From: Acinetobacter populi
GTDB lineage: Bacteria; Pseudomonadota; Gammaproteobacteria; Pseudomonadales; Moraxellaceae
DNA length: 64,000 nucleotides
Reading direction: 5' to 3'
Assembly (NCBI RefSeq): GCF_002174125.1
Contig: NZ_NEXX01000003.1
Span: 374,899 to 438,898, forward strand
Under the pieces are notes generated by a model, which saw nothing but the letters and a program-made list of their open reading frames with translations, was not told where the DNA came from and made no database searches. Positions 39,053 through 49,610 of the stretch are shown here, piece by piece (positions within the stretch are counted from its first letter, which is position 1; the number at the start of each line of letters is the position of its first letter). A program made the position numbers and the translations under genes.

Positions 39053-39736
39053 TCAATCATCACTTGGTAATCTGGCATGAGAAATATATTTATTGATAAA
39101 ACGTTGTCTAAACTGGTATCTACGATCATTTGGATGATCCTGATAATATTTTGGATTTGGTAACATTGCTGCCAGTTTAATGGCCTGATCCCGGCTTAAA
39201 TTCTTGGCACTTTTGCCGAAATAATGACGTGAAGCTGCCTCAACCCCATAAATCCCTTTGCCTAGCTCAACAGAATTAACATACACTTCCAGAATACGTT
39301 GTTTTGACCACATCCGTTCCATCATCCATGTGGCAACTGCCTCTTGCCCTTTACGGATATAGGAACGCTTATTATATAAAAAAAGATTTTTTGCCAATTG
39401 TTGGGAAATAGTCGATCCACCAGCGACAACTTCCCCTTTTTTTTCATTACGTTGTACGGCATTCATCATACCGTCCCAGTCAAAACCCTTATGTTGCAAA
39501 AAACGTCCGTCCTCAGCAGCAATCACAGCACGCTTGAAATGATCGCTAATTTGATCGGCATCTTTCCATTGATGATAAATTTTGGCATCCGGCGTGGTCC
39601 AGTAATATGTCCGCATGAACATTGTAGTTTCCACCGGATGACTACGCCACCAGAATAGACTCGCAAAAATCCAGATCTGAATCAGCAATACGAAACAAAC
39701 AAACAGCATGATGCATCGCATTAACCATTTTTTCAT
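39053..39736 (-). CDS. mtgA: monofunctional peptidoglycan glycosyltransferase MtgA
   Basis: A 227-residue GT51 transglycosylase with one N-terminal transmembrane helix (residues 7-28). The catalytic motif is [17 protein letters not shown] (the Glu of EDxxFxxHxG), followed by [26 protein letters not shown] and [18 protein letters not shown]. It polymerises lipid II into glycan strands in the periplasm and has no transpeptidase domain. It is alone in its unit. Confidence 0.95.
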   Translation of the reverse strand: MKKWLMRCIMLFVCFVLLIQIWIFASLFWWRSHPVETTMFMRTYYWTTPDAKIYHQWKDADQISDHFKRAVIAAEDGRFLQHKGFDWDGMMNAVQRNEKKGEVVAGGSTISQQLAKNLFLYNKRSYIRKGQEAVATWMMERMWSKQRILEVYVNSVELGKGIYGVEAASRHYFGKSAKNLSRDQAIKLAAMLPNPKYYQDHPNDRRYQFRQRFINKYISHARLPSDD

Positions 39737-39909
39737 AGAAATAGAGCTACCCTGAATAAATCAAAAACTTGGCACAATTTTTTGGCCAATATCACCACCA
39801 CAAAAGATCTAGACTAAAAATATTCATATCAAACATTCAGCCTGAAATTTTCGACATTGTAGCGAAGCCATGAATTTTACGACAGAATTTTTATGTAAGC
39901 CAACTGTAT

Positions 39910-40338
39910 TTAATGTGGGAACCGATCTTTAGCATGATCAAATAAGCTGATTTGACCAGTCACAATATGATAATACATACGCCAGTCAGAAATAAAACTG
40001 TATAAAGGTTGTTTAAATGAAGCAGGTTTATTTTTTTCAAATACAAAATGCCCTACCCAAGCACAGGCATAACCCGCAAATAAACCATAGCCAACATATC
40101 TTTTTTGTTTTTTAAGTACAGCCGTTGTCAATGCCAGTAAACCTAGGCTACTGCCTAGAAAATGCAAACGTCTACATTTTAGATCATGATGTTCAGTTAA
40201 ATAAAAACGATAAAAATCCTGATAGTTTTTGATCGGCATAGTCAATTGAGGCCGATCAATAACAACAGGTAACGCCGTATTGGTCGGCTGCAAATCCATT
40301 TTTAATCGGCTGGCAACCTTTGCTTGCGATGTGGTCAT
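39910..40338 (-). CDS. DUF962/Mpo1-like membrane protein
   Basis: A 142-residue protein. The DUF962 pattern is present: FYRFYLTEHHDLKCRRLHFLGSSLG, two short hydrophobic helices and AWVGHFVFEKNKPASFKQPLYSFISDWRMYYHIVTG. Related yeast Mpo1 is an iron-dependent dioxygenase of 2-hydroxy fatty acids and uses the conserved histidines. Those in EHHD, RLHF and GHFVFEKNKP are kept here. The bacterial role is not established. An N-terminal stretch of about 40 residues is specific to this lineage. Confidence 0.85.
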   Translation of the reverse strand: MTTSQAKVASRLKMDLQPTNTALPVVIDRPQLTMPIKNYQDFYRFYLTEHHDLKCRRLHFLGSSLGLLALTTAVLKKQKRYVGYGLFAGYACAWVGHFVFEKNKPASFKQPLYSFISDWRMYYHIVTGQISLFDHAKDRFPH

Positions 40339-40398
40339 GATTCTCTCCTTAAATCATCTCAACTGAATTGATCTTTTACTGAATGATGTCCTTAAAGA

Positions 40399-40572
40399 TC
40401 AGCGTTTCCCCATAGAGCGTCGTGTACCACGAGGCGGCATCCAGGTTCGATCAGCATACTGCTCCGGCTTTGGACGTACTTGGTTATGGATAGCGTCTTG
40501 CTCACCGTCATCTTTGCTGGGTATTGGAAAAGGTAATTTTACCAATGCCTTGTTCACTTTGCGATTAGACAT
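40399..40572 (-). CDS. small basic protein, 57 residues
   Basis: Open frame MSNRKVNKALVKLPFPIPSK.. ending PPRGTRRSMGKR, rich in Lys, Arg and Pro, with no cysteines and no hydrophobic segment. It lies between tsf and the DUF962 gene on the same strand. The composition is like that of small nucleic-acid-associated proteins, but no family is recognised. A stop-free frame of this size could be chance; the sensible codon use and isolated position favour a real gene. Confidence 0.5.
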   Translation of the reverse strand: MSNRKVNKALVKLPFPIPSKDDGEQDAIHNQVRPKPEQYADRTWMPPRGTRRSMGKR

Positions 40573-40754
40573 GATGGATTCTCAGATATTTTAAATTCGC
40601 TCAGATCTATTGACATTCTTCCTACTCAGGAATGCATTGATGGCCTGTCAATAGTTTCCTCATAATGTCTAAGCATACTGTTTTTTCATACAAATAAAAA
40701 GGACTGAACATTTAACATATCCAGCCCCACACGATTAACCTGTGGTCAATCGTA

Positions 40755-41630
40755 TTATTTTGCAGCAGCCTGTGCAGCAGCAACTTCTTCAGCAAAACTT
40801 AATTCTGCTTTTTTCTCAATACCTTCACCTACTTCGAAGCGAATGAACTGAGTCACTGTTGTACCAGTTGATTTCAATACATCAGCAACTTTCTTGTCGT
40901 TGTCGATAACATATTGTTGACGATCAAGTGCAACTTCATTCAAGAATTTTTCGATAGAACCAGTCACCATTTTTTCAATGATGTTTGCAGGTTTACCAGA
41001 TTCTTGTGCTTTCGCTTCTGCGATTTCTTTCTCTTTGGCAACTAAATCAGCAGGAACTTGTTCAGCACTTACTGCAACCGGATTAAATGCTGCAACATGC
41101 ATTGCAAGACCTTTACCAGTTTCTGCATCACCAGCATAAGAAACGACAACACCGATTTTTAAACCGTGTTTGTAAACAGCAAGGTTGTCGCCTTCAATGA
41201 TTTGTGCACGACGGATCTGAATGTTTTCACCAATTTTTTGTACAAGAGCAATACGTGCTTCTTCTACAGTTTGGCCATCTTCCAGTTTTAATTCAGCAAT
41301 TTTCGCTGGATCAATTTCGTTTGCAGCCAAAGCAGCAGCAGCAACTTTCTTGGAAAAGTTAGCAAAGTTTTCATCTTTTGCAACAAAGTCAGTCTGACAG
41401 TTTACTTCTAGAACGATCGCTTTGTTATCAACTTGCTCAATAACGATTGCACCATCAGCAGCAATGTTACCCGCTTTTTTCGCTGCTTTTGCCTGACCAG
41501 ATTTACGAAGGTTATCGATGGCAAGTTCGATGTCACCAGCAGCTTCTGTTAATGCTTTTTTGCATTCCATCATCGCAAGACCAGTACGGTCACGTAATTC
41601 TTTTACCATGGCTGCAGTAATTGAGCTCAT
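40755..41630 (-). CDS. tsf: elongation factor Ts
   Basis: A 291-residue EF-Ts. It has an N-terminal UBA-like domain (MVKELRDRTGLAMMECKKAL), the EF-Tu contact segment TDFVAKDENFANF and the coiled-coil core. It exchanges GDP for GTP on EF-Tu. It is the second gene of rpsB-tsf; the intergenic terminator-like hairpin at 41678-41703 may reduce its transcription relative to rpsB. Confidence 0.98.
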   Translation of the reverse strand: MSSITAAMVKELRDRTGLAMMECKKALTEAAGDIELAIDNLRKSGQAKAAKKAGNIAADGAIVIEQVDNKAIVLEVNCQTDFVAKDENFANFSKKVAAAALAANEIDPAKIAELKLEDGQTVEEARIALVQKIGENIQIRRAQIIEGDNLAVYKHGLKIGVVVSYAGDAETGKGLAMHVAAFNPVAVSAEQVPADLVAKEKEIAEAKAQESGKPANIIEKMVTGSIEKFLNEVALDRQQYVIDNDKKVADVLKSTGTTVTQFIRFEVGEGIEKKAELSFAEEVAAAQAAAK

Positions 41631-41677
41631 GCCTTTCTCCTAAATTCGGATTATGTCAAAAATCTTTCCAACAAAAA

Positions 41678-41703
41678 ACGGCCCTAAGTATGCCGAGGGC
41701 CGT
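41678..41703 (-). terminator. intergenic attenuator between rpsB and tsf
   Basis: Perfect GC-rich 8-bp stem (ACGGCCCT, 41678-41685, with AGGGCCGT, 41696-41703) followed on the minus strand by six T. It is a Rho-independent terminator inside the operon and presumably leaky, since tsf is essential. Confidence 0.85.
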
Positions 41704-41774
41704 CTGCATCACTACATGCCTTAATTTGCCATCATCGCATTTCGCCATGATGACAAATTTGGCAATTTAGTGCA

Positions 41775-42530
41775 TTAAGCCTCTGGAGTTGCTTCTACAG
41801 CAGGCTCTTCAACTTTTGCTTGTGCATTTGCTTGAGTTTGTGCGTATTCTTTACCAGCAATAATCGCATCTGCCATTGCAGAAGCATATAAAGTTACTGC
41901 ACGGATCGCATCATCATTACCAGGAATCACGTAATCTACGCCATCTGGATTAGAGTTTGTATCAACGATACCGATAACTGGGATACCCAAGTTATTTGCT
42001 TCTTTGATTGCAATTGCTTCGTGATCAACGTCGATAACGAATAATGCATCAGGCAAACCGCCCATGTTCTTCACACCACCTAAAGAACGCTCAAGTTTTT
42101 CCATTTCACGTGTACGTTCCAAAGCTTCACGCTTGGTCAGTTTCGCAAAAGTACCGTCTTGAGATTGTGTTTGAAGATCTTTTAAACGGTTGATAGACTG
42201 ACGCAATGTTTTCCAGTTGGTCAACATACCACCTAACCAACGATGGTCTACATACGGTTGACCAGCACGTTGTGCTTGTTCACGGATGATGTTAGACGCA
42301 GCACGTTTTGTACCAACAAACAATACTTTATTCTTTTTGCTTGCCAATTGGTTTACAAAATTTAAAGAATCATTTAACGCAGGAACAGTATGCTCAAGGT
42401 TGATAATGTGAATTTTGTTGCGTGCACCAAAAATGTATTGACGCATTTTTGGATTCCAGAAACGAGTTTGGTGACCAAAGTGCGCACCAGCTTGAAGAAG
42501 GTCACGCATACTTACGTTATAATCTGCCAT
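41775..42530 (-). CDS. rpsB: 30S ribosomal protein S2
   Basis: A 251-residue S2 from the ATG at 42530, preceded by GGTAAAGAAA. The frame opens upstream at 42596, but the family begins [20 protein letters not shown]. The core segments [12 protein letters not shown] and [20 protein letters not shown] are present, and a short acidic tail ([12 protein letters not shown]) is typical. It heads rpsB-tsf. The ~210-bp space to map (42531-42744) contains the divergent promoters and a long rpsB leader, where S2 autoregulation is known in Enterobacteria. Confidence 0.97.
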   Translation of the reverse strand: MADYNVSMRDLLQAGAHFGHQTRFWNPKMRQYIFGARNKIHIINLEHTVPALNDSLNFVNQLASKKNKVLFVGTKRAASNIIREQAQRAGQPYVDHRWLGGMLTNWKTLRQSINRLKDLQTQSQDGTFAKLTKREALERTREMEKLERSLGGVKNMGGLPDALFVIDVDHEAIAIKEANNLGIPVIGIVDTNSNPDGVDYVIPGNDDAIRAVTLYASAMADAIIAGKEYAQTQANAQAKVEEPAVEATPEA

Positions 42531-42744
42531 TTTCTTTACCTTACAGTTTGGGTTAGGCCTCCATATGTCCGCATTCTCCACTCTTTTTTTGAGCACCCAG
42601 AGTAATGTGACGACATATGTGCGGATTTTTCCGTTTCGTCATTGAAATTTTTGGTATAGATAATACAAAAAAACCATTTGATAAAACGGGCGGGTATTTA
42701 TACCATAGTCACTTATAAATTGCCAAAATTTTTTGAAGAAGATT

Positions 42745-43572
42745 ATGAATAGTTTTAATGCAGCACCTCGCCGTTTAATCAAATCCCCTGAAGCGATCGA
42801 AAAAATGCGCGTTTCGGGCAAACTCGCAGCAGATGTATTAGAGATGATTAAGCCCTATATCAAGCCGGGGGTAAGTACGTTAGAACTTGATACAATTTGT
42901 CATGACTATATTGTCAATGTTCAACACGCCAATCCATCATGTTTGGGCTATGGTGGCGGTCATGGTCGTCCGGCATTTGAGCATGTCATTTGTACTTCTG
43001 TAAACCATGTGGTCTGCCATGGCATTCCTTCTGAAAATAAAATCTTAAAACATGGCGACATTTTAAACATTGATGTAACAGTCAACAAAGATGGTTACCA
43101 TGGCGATACCAACATGATGTATATCGTGGGTGGAGAAACCACAATTCTGGCAAAACGTCTGTGTGATGTAGCGCAAGAAGCCATGTATATCGGCATGGAA
43201 ACTGTTCGCGCTGGTTCTTATGTGGGTGATATTGGCTACGCCATTCAAAAATATGTCGAATCACAACGCTTTAGTGTAGTACGTGAATATTGCGGTCACG
43301 GTATCGGTACTGTATTTCATGACGATCCACAAATTTTACACTATGGTCAAAAAGGGACTGGCATGCGTCTTGAAGCAGGTATGACCTTTACCATTGAACC
43401 CATGGTCAATGCTGGTGTTTGGCAAACCAAAACATTAGGCGATAAATGGACAGTGGTCACCAAAGATCATAAATTGTCTGCACAATATGAACATACCATT
43501 CTGGTGACTGAAACAGGCATTGAAGTACTCACCGCTCGCCCAGAAGAAGATTTGTCCCGTTTTGGACAATAA
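42745..43572 (+). CDS. map: methionine aminopeptidase, type I
   Basis: A 275-residue MetAP from the ATG at 42745 with GAAGAAG upstream; an in-frame TTG at 42733 is less likely. The metal-binding residues are in LNIDVTVNKDGYHGDTN (two Asp), the His of EYCGHGIGTVFH, TIEPMV (Glu) and QYEHTILVT (Glu). It removes the initiator methionine from new proteins in the cytoplasm. It is divergent from rpsB, the usual arrangement in many bacteria, and ends at the terminator 43582-43606. Confidence 0.97.
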   Translation: MNSFNAAPRRLIKSPEAIEKMRVSGKLAADVLEMIKPYIKPGVSTLELDTICHDYIVNVQHANPSCLGYGGGHGRPAFEHVICTSVNHVVCHGIPSENKILKHGDILNIDVTVNKDGYHGDTNMMYIVGGETTILAKRLCDVAQEAMYIGMETVRAGSYVGDIGYAIQKYVESQRFSVVREYCGHGIGTVFHDDPQILHYGQKGTGMRLEAGMTFTIEPMVNAGVWQTKTLGDKWTVVTKDHKLSAQYEHTILVTETGIEVLTARPEEDLSRFGQ

Positions 43573-43581
43573 TCTACATTT

Positions 43582-43606
43582 AACCGGGCTTGTCCCGGTT
43601 TTTTAA
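43582..43606 (+). terminator. map terminator
   Basis: Seven-bp GC-rich stem (AACCGGG/CCCGGTT), 5-nt loop, then six T. A classic Rho-independent terminator 10 bp after the map stop. Confidence 0.93.
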
Positions 43607-43627
43607 CCCCTAAATGATGGAAAAGGT

Positions 43628-44032
43628 ATGGCATTTCATGACCTTTACCGCATGAGTTCACATGCGGTGATTTGTAATGAGCAGCAGCAAATTCTGTTGC
43701 TCAAAGCCAATTATGCCAATCGGGACTGGGGATTACCCGGTGGTGGACTTGATCCAGGTGAAACGATTCATCAGGCCCTGTTACGGGAATGTCAGGAAGA
43801 ACTAGGCTGTGAAGTTATTGTGGATTATCTAAGTGGTGTGTACTATCACCATAATGTCAATTCACATGCCTTTATCTTTCGCTGTTCTTTAGCAGCAAAT
43901 GCAGTGATCCAACTAAGTGATGAGCATGATGCCTATCATTGGTTTAATCTACAAGAATTAAGTCCTGTACAGCGTATTCGGGTTGAAGACTGCCTGAATT
44001 TTAATGGTACTGTTGTGAGCCGAAGTTTTTAA
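43628..44032 (+). CDS. NUDIX hydrolase
   Basis: A 134-residue NUDIX protein with the box GGGLDPGETIHQALLRECQEELG (the REXXEE part is RECQEEL) and a preceding DWGLPGGG. The ATG has GGAAAAGG upstream. The substrate is not predictable; the small single-domain type cleaves nucleotide diphosphate derivatives. It follows map after a strong terminator, so it needs its own promoter or reads through. Confidence 0.9.
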   Translation: MAFHDLYRMSSHAVICNEQQQILLLKANYANRDWGLPGGGLDPGETIHQALLRECQEELGCEVIVDYLSGVYYHHNVNSHAFIFRCSLAANAVIQLSDEHDAYHWFNLQELSPVQRIRVEDCLNFNGTVVSRSF

Positions 44033-44074
44033 TGTGAATGATTGGACGATATATAAATCTATAAAATAACAAAA

Positions 44075-44111
44075 ATGAAATATTCAGCAACTTTCTTACT
44101 CAATATTTCAT
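44075..44111 (-). terminator. proB terminator
   Basis: ATGAAATATT (44075-44084) pairs perfectly with 44102-44111, and the minus strand continues with a T-run. It lies 22 bp after the proB stop. Confidence 0.75.
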
Positions 44112-44132
44112 CACAATCAAACCCAATCAATA

Positions 44133-45272
44133 TTAATAAATCGCCATATGATTGCGATGGATCATTTCCAGAGAACGTGCCTCACCCAAGACTTCCTGTA
44201 CTTTATTGGATGCCAATCCCTTAATTAAATCGGCAGAACGGGAACTAAAATTAACCCGACCCACTGCCACACGTAAACCGATTGTATCGACACATTCCAC
44301 CACATCACCACGTTCAAAATGCCCTTCCACAGTTTTAACACCTACAGGCAATAGACTACGATGATTTTCCTTGATTGCTTTAACCGCACCATCATCCAGT
44401 ACCAGACGACCAGCAGTTTGTAAGTGTGCTGCAAGCCATTGCTGATGTGCCGTAATACGATCATTGTCTGAAGTAAACAAGGTACCTAGCATTTCGCCAT
44501 TCATTAGACGAGTTAACACATTTTCACTTTCGCCACTGGCAATTAAAGTCGGACAGCCTGATTTTGCAGCCAAACGTGCAGCACGGACTTTGGTCAACAT
44601 CCCTCCACGACCAAGGATTCCACCACCACCTGCCATATCAAAAAGTCGATCATCCATAGCACGTACAGTAGACAATAATTTTGCATCTGGATTGCTACGA
44701 GGATCAGAATCGAACATTCCTTGTTGATCAGTCAAAATAATCAATAAGTCGGCATGAACCTGTGCTGCAACCATGGCTGCAAGTGTGTCATTATCACCAA
44801 AACGGATCTCATCAGTCGCCACTGTGTCATTTTCATTAATCACAGGAATGACACGCCAGTCGATTAAATGTTGCAACGCATCGCAAGAATTAAGATAACG
44901 GCGACGATCAGTTAAATCATCATGCGTTAATAAGACCTGCGCTGCGCGAATCTGATGCTGCTCCAACACGCTGGACCACGCCTGTACCAGTCCCATTTGA
45001 CCAATTGCTGCACAGGCCTGCAAGCTGGGTAAATCCTCCGGACGACTTGGTAAATGCATACGCACCATACCTTCGGCAACCGCACCTGAAGAAACCAGAA
45101 TAATTTCAAAATCCTGATCATGCAGCTGTGCAATTTGACCTGCCCAATGTGCAATTGCATTCAAATCCAGACCTTGTCCATTAGCAGTCAATAATGCCGA
45201 ACCAATTTTGACCACGATACGTTTACAATTGGACAAGACACGTTTATCGTTTATTACTTCTATCATCTTCAT
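44133..45272 (-). CDS. proB: glutamate 5-kinase
   Basis: A 379-residue ProB with the amino-acid kinase domain ([63 protein letters not shown]) and a C-terminal PUA domain from about residue 280. It phosphorylates glutamate in the first step of proline synthesis and is feedback-inhibited by proline in relatives. It lies 77 bp downstream of obgE on the same strand, so cotranscription is likely. An alternative start two codons in (45266) is possible. Confidence 0.96.
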   Translation of the reverse strand: MKMIEVINDKRVLSNCKRIVVKIGSALLTANGQGLDLNAIAHWAGQIAQLHDQDFEIILVSSGAVAEGMVRMHLPSRPEDLPSLQACAAIGQMGLVQAWSSVLEQHQIRAAQVLLTHDDLTDRRRYLNSCDALQHLIDWRVIPVINENDTVATDEIRFGDNDTLAAMVAAQVHADLLIILTDQQGMFDSDPRSNPDAKLLSTVRAMDDRLFDMAGGGGILGRGGMLTKVRAARLAAKSGCPTLIASGESENVLTRLMNGEMLGTLFTSDNDRITAHQQWLAAHLQTAGRLVLDDGAVKAIKENHRSLLPVGVKTVEGHFERGDVVECVDTIGLRVAVGRVNFSSRSADLIKGLASNKVQEVLGEARSLEMIHRNHMAIY

Positions 45273-45349
45273 TCAACCAGAGGTGCATGTACGAGTGACT
45301 CAAACTGGTAAATTTTATATCAATTCACCATATTGATTCGTCACATCAA

Positions 45350-46660
<1,311 letters not shown>

Positions 46661-47041
46661 TTAGTCGTCAACATTTGCAATGACCTGTCTGCGTTGCAAA
46701 ATATCCGGTAAGGATTCTTCAATCCATGAGGTGAGTTGAAATACCTTTTCCGCAGCCTGCTCACCAAATTCGGTTAAACAATATTCCACACGCGGCGGAA
46801 TTTCTGCATACATCTGCCGTTCAATAAATCCATCCTGCTGTAGTGCCTTTAAGGTTTGCACCAGCATTTTTTCACTGATTCCACCAATACGATGACGTAA
46901 TTGACCAAACCTTAAGGTTTGTCCTCGTAAAGCGATCAATACAAGTCCACCCCAGCGACTGGTTAAATTCATCAAAATCTGTCTGGATGGACAATCTTGT
47001 GCCAGTACATACCCCTTTCGATCATCAGCATGCATCATCAT
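46661..47041 (-). CDS. HxlR-family regulator (QorR/YtfH-like)
   Basis: A 126-residue HxlR winged-helix protein from the first of three tandem ATGs (47041), preceded by GGTGAG. It contains DCPSRQILMNLTSRWGGLVLIAL, RFGQLRHRIGGISEKMLVQTLKAL and the wing RQMYAEIPPRVEYCLTEFG. One cysteine in DCPSRQ corresponds to the redox-sensing Cys of HypR/QorR-type proteins. It is divergent from the quinone-reductase-like gene 47179-48048, the arrangement of ytfH-ytfG in E. coli, and probably represses it in response to electrophiles. Confidence 0.88.
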   Translation of the reverse strand: MMMHADDRKGYVLAQDCPSRQILMNLTSRWGGLVLIALRGQTLRFGQLRHRIGGISEKMLVQTLKALQQDGFIERQMYAEIPPRVEYCLTEFGEQAAEKVFQLTSWIEESLPDILQRRQVIANVDD

Positions 47042-47076
47042 ACTCACCGTTACAAAAGAATAATAAAACAACCTTT

Positions 47077-47111
47077 ACTTACGTTTAGGTAAGTACTTAC
47101 TATTCGTAAGT
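47077..47111. promoter_or_regulatory. two adjacent HxlR operators
   Basis: ACTTAC (47077-47082) with GTAAGT (47089-47094), then ACTTAC (47095-47100) with GTAAGT (47106-47111). These are two inverted repeats with 6-bp and 5-bp spacers placed end to end between the divergent regulator and qorB. They are very likely the sites of the neighbouring HxlR protein, controlling both genes. Confidence 0.8.
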
Positions 47112-47178
47112 ATAGAGAATAAAATAATCCTACACAACATTCTAAACATCTATTCATTGCAAATATGGAGAAAATCTC

Positions 47179-48048
47179 ATGCGTATTGCCATCACAGGTG
47201 CAACTGGCCAACTTGGTCAACTGGTACTACAACAATTGCTGCAACGTACCGAAGCTTTTAATATTGTTGCTCTGGCTCGTGATCTAAATAAAGCAGAAGT
47301 TTTAAATCAATATGGTGTCGAAATTAGACCGTTTAATTACGATAACAGTCCTGAACAACTACTCTCCTCCTTAAAAGACATTACCCATTTATTGTTAATC
47401 TCTTCCAGTGAGGTTGGCAAACGTGTGACACAACATCAAAATGTCATTCAAGCTGCCGAACTAGCCGGGATACAATTGATTGCATACACCAGTTTACTTG
47501 ATGCCGATCAATCCCCTTTAAGCCTTGCACAAGAGCATGTTGCAACAGAAAAACTGATTAAGGCTTCTCACCTTCCTTATACGATTCTGCGGAATAATTG
47601 GTATAGTGAAAACTACGCAATGACATTGCCGCAATCCATTGAAACTGGTGCAATCATTGGAGCAACACACCACGGACAAATCAGCTCTGCATCACGACTG
47701 GATTATGCCACTGCCGCAGCAGTGATTTTAACCAGTGATGGGCACCAAAATAAAATCTATGAACTGGCAGGCGATAACAGCTATATATTGGATGATGTGG
47801 CACAATGGGCGACTGAAATTTCAGGCAAGCCTGTTGTTTATCAGGATTTATCTGAAGATGAGCTTAAACAGACATTAATCAAAGTAGGTTTACCTGAGAC
47901 TTTTGCAGATATTCTAGCAGATGCTGACGAAGGCGTTTCTAAAGGCGCGATGTATAGTGATCGAAAAGATTTACATCAACTGATTGGACGAGCAACGACG
48001 CCTATGGCAGAAACCATACGTACAATATTATCCCAATCATTGTCTTAA
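47179..48048 (+). CDS. qorB: NmrA-like quinone oxidoreductase QorB (YtfG)
   Basis: A 289-residue atypical short-chain dehydrogenase with the Rossmann motif GATGQLGQ at residues 7-14 and the YtfG pattern (YTSLLDADQSPLSLAQEHVATEKLI, TILRNNWYSENY). E. coli QorB is an NADPH-dependent quinone reductase. The divergent HxlR gene and the twin operators support induction by quinones or other electrophiles. It is cytoplasmic, with a good ribosome-binding site (GGAGAAA). Confidence 0.88.
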   Translation: MRIAITGATGQLGQLVLQQLLQRTEAFNIVALARDLNKAEVLNQYGVEIRPFNYDNSPEQLLSSLKDITHLLLISSSEVGKRVTQHQNVIQAAELAGIQLIAYTSLLDADQSPLSLAQEHVATEKLIKASHLPYTILRNNWYSENYAMTLPQSIETGAIIGATHHGQISSASRLDYATAAAVILTSDGHQNKIYELAGDNSYILDDVAQWATEISGKPVVYQDLSEDELKQTLIKVGLPETFADILADADEGVSKGAMYSDRKDLHQLIGRATTPMAETIRTILSQSLS

Positions 48049-48072
48049 ATAATTTGCTTTTATAGGCTAACC

Positions 48073-48114
48073 GACTGACAATACTCCCAAATTTACATCA
48101 GACTATTGTCAGTC
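48073..48114 (+). terminator. hairpin after qorB
   Basis: Perfect 11-bp stem (GACTGACAATA and its complement) with a 20-nt loop, 25 bp after the stop. No T-run. Confidence 0.5.
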
Positions 48115-48187
48115 ATTCAATTGGCATCAATAAATAATAGATAGATTGTATAGAATACTTAACACCACATAAACGAACCCGATTCCA

Positions 48188-48979
48188 TCAAATCAGGTCT
48201 AAAGCGAATGGTTCGGAAAAATAATAACCCTGATAATAATCACAATTGATATTTTTCAATAGAGAATATTGCGATTCAGTTTCAACACCTACAGCAATAA
48301 CTTTAATGTTGAGATTATGGCAAATATTGATCAAACTACTTATAATTAAATACATTTCCTGATCACTTTGTATTTTGTGTACAATCTGCTTATCGATTTT
48401 CACCATATCTATTGGTAATCGTAACAAATAACCAAAATTAGAAAAATGATAACCAAAATTATCAATACATATCCTTATCCCTAATTCTTTCAATTGATAA
48501 AGAATTTGTTTATATAAAACCAATGAATCAATAAATTCTAGTTCAGATAATTCAATAACAATTAAATCTGGACTTAAGGCAGACTGCTTTATCATTGCCT
48601 TGAAGTTTTCAATAAAAAAAGGTGCACTCAGTTCTCTCATTGAAATATTGATTGACACACTCGCATTAAAATCGTTAATTTGATTTAATAAAAAAATTTC
48701 CTGACAAGAGCGAAGTGAGAAAAGACTTCCTAAAGAAAGAATATCACCATTTTCCTTAAAGTAATCAATAAAATAATCTGCACTCAATATCCCATATTTT
48801 TCGTGATCCCAACGCATTAAAGCTTCAAATAGAAAAACATCTTTACTCTCAATAGAGTCCACTATAGGTTGATAATAAGCTAGGATCGTCTCATACGTTA
48901 ATGTACCCTTATTCATGAGAAAATAAGAAAATAAATTTCGGTCAAAATTTAATTCTTTAAGATATTTATTCTTTAGCAT
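48188..48979 (-). CDS. EAL-domain protein with degraded active site
   Basis: A 263-residue stand-alone EAL-fold protein with no sensor domain. E52-A-L, N111, E143/E146 (ELSE) and K194 (VKIDK) are kept. The second Asp of DDFG is Asn (D173-N174-F-G), and the first Glu of the AEGVE motif is Val (A229-V-G-V-E). Both residues contribute to metal binding or catalysis in c-di-GMP phosphodiesterases, so hydrolysis is probably lost. It could bind c-di-GMP or act through protein contacts. It starts 28 bp after a dead serine-recombinase gene on the same strand; they form an operon upstream of the adhesin locus. The composition is much more AT-rich than core genes. Confidence 0.85.
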   Translation of the reverse strand: MLKNKYLKELNFDRNLFSYFLMNKGTLTYETILAYYQPIVDSIESKDVFLFEALMRWDHEKYGILSADYFIDYFKENGDILSLGSLFSLRSCQEIFLLNQINDFNASVSINISMRELSAPFFIENFKAMIKQSALSPDLIVIELSELEFIDSLVLYKQILYQLKELGIRICIDNFGYHFSNFGYLLRLPIDMVKIDKQIVHKIQSDQEMYLIISSLINICHNLNIKVIAVGVETESQYSLLKNINCDYYQGYYFSEPFALDLI

Positions 48980-49007
48980 AAAAATCCTTAAATCCTGACA
49001 AAATGAA

Positions 49008-49610
49008 CTATTGAACCCGTTTTATGGATTTAAGACTTTTGGTAGATTTATCCAATAGTCTCTGGATTACAGTTCTGGTAACCGAATATTCCTTAGCAAG
49101 TGCATAAACGCTATATCCTTTTTTAAACTTATCTAATACTTCCTCTTTTTGATTTGCTGTTAAAATTTCTGGTCTTCCAACTTTCTTGACAAAACTACTA
49201 CTTGGATGATTTCCCTTTCTTTTATTTTTTAACTTACTTTCAAAACTTGAACATAACTTTAAAAAATGAAAGAAAATCAATTTAAGATCATCCGTGATTT
49301 CTTTCTTGGAAAAATCCAGACAAATAAGTGTTATTTTCTTTTCCTCAATAGTATTGACAGTATTGTATATTTCATCAAAACTACTGCCTAAACAATCTAT
49401 ACCTTTAAAAATTAATAAATCTCCGGTCTCTAAGCCATAATTAATTAAATTGATTAATTTATCTCTATATATGATTGAAGTATCTACAGCAACTTCTTCT
49501 ACAATCAATCTCTGACTAGGAATTGAGTATCCAAAATTTTGAAAAAAAGAAAGATAATTAAAATTTTCTTGTGTATTTGGATCAACTCTTACATAAGCAT
49601 ATGTACGCAT
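49008..49610 (-). CDS. serine recombinase-like protein without catalytic residues
   Basis: A 200-residue protein with the resolvase/invertase layout. The N-terminal fold runs YAYVRVDPNTQENF, then GDLLIFKGIDCLGSSFDEI, and a C-terminal Hin-type helix-turn-helix begins at GRPEILTANQKEEVL (residues 145-187). The active serine, expected at residue 10 in RVS, is Asp. The two Arg of the DRLGR motif are Cys73 and Ser76. It therefore cannot cut DNA by the known mechanism and may be a DNA-binding regulator. It is the first gene of an operon with the EAL protein. The 950 bp upstream are non-coding and very AT-rich. Confidence 0.85.
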   Translation of the reverse strand: MRTYAYVRVDPNTQENFNYLSFFQNFGYSIPSQRLIVEEVAVDTSIIYRDKLINLINYGLETGDLLIFKGIDCLGSSFDEIYNTVNTIEEKKITLICLDFSKKEITDDLKLIFFHFLKLCSSFESKLKNKRKGNHPSSSFVKKVGRPEILTANQKEEVLDKFKKGYSVYALAKEYSVTRTVIQRLLDKSTKSLKSIKRVQ

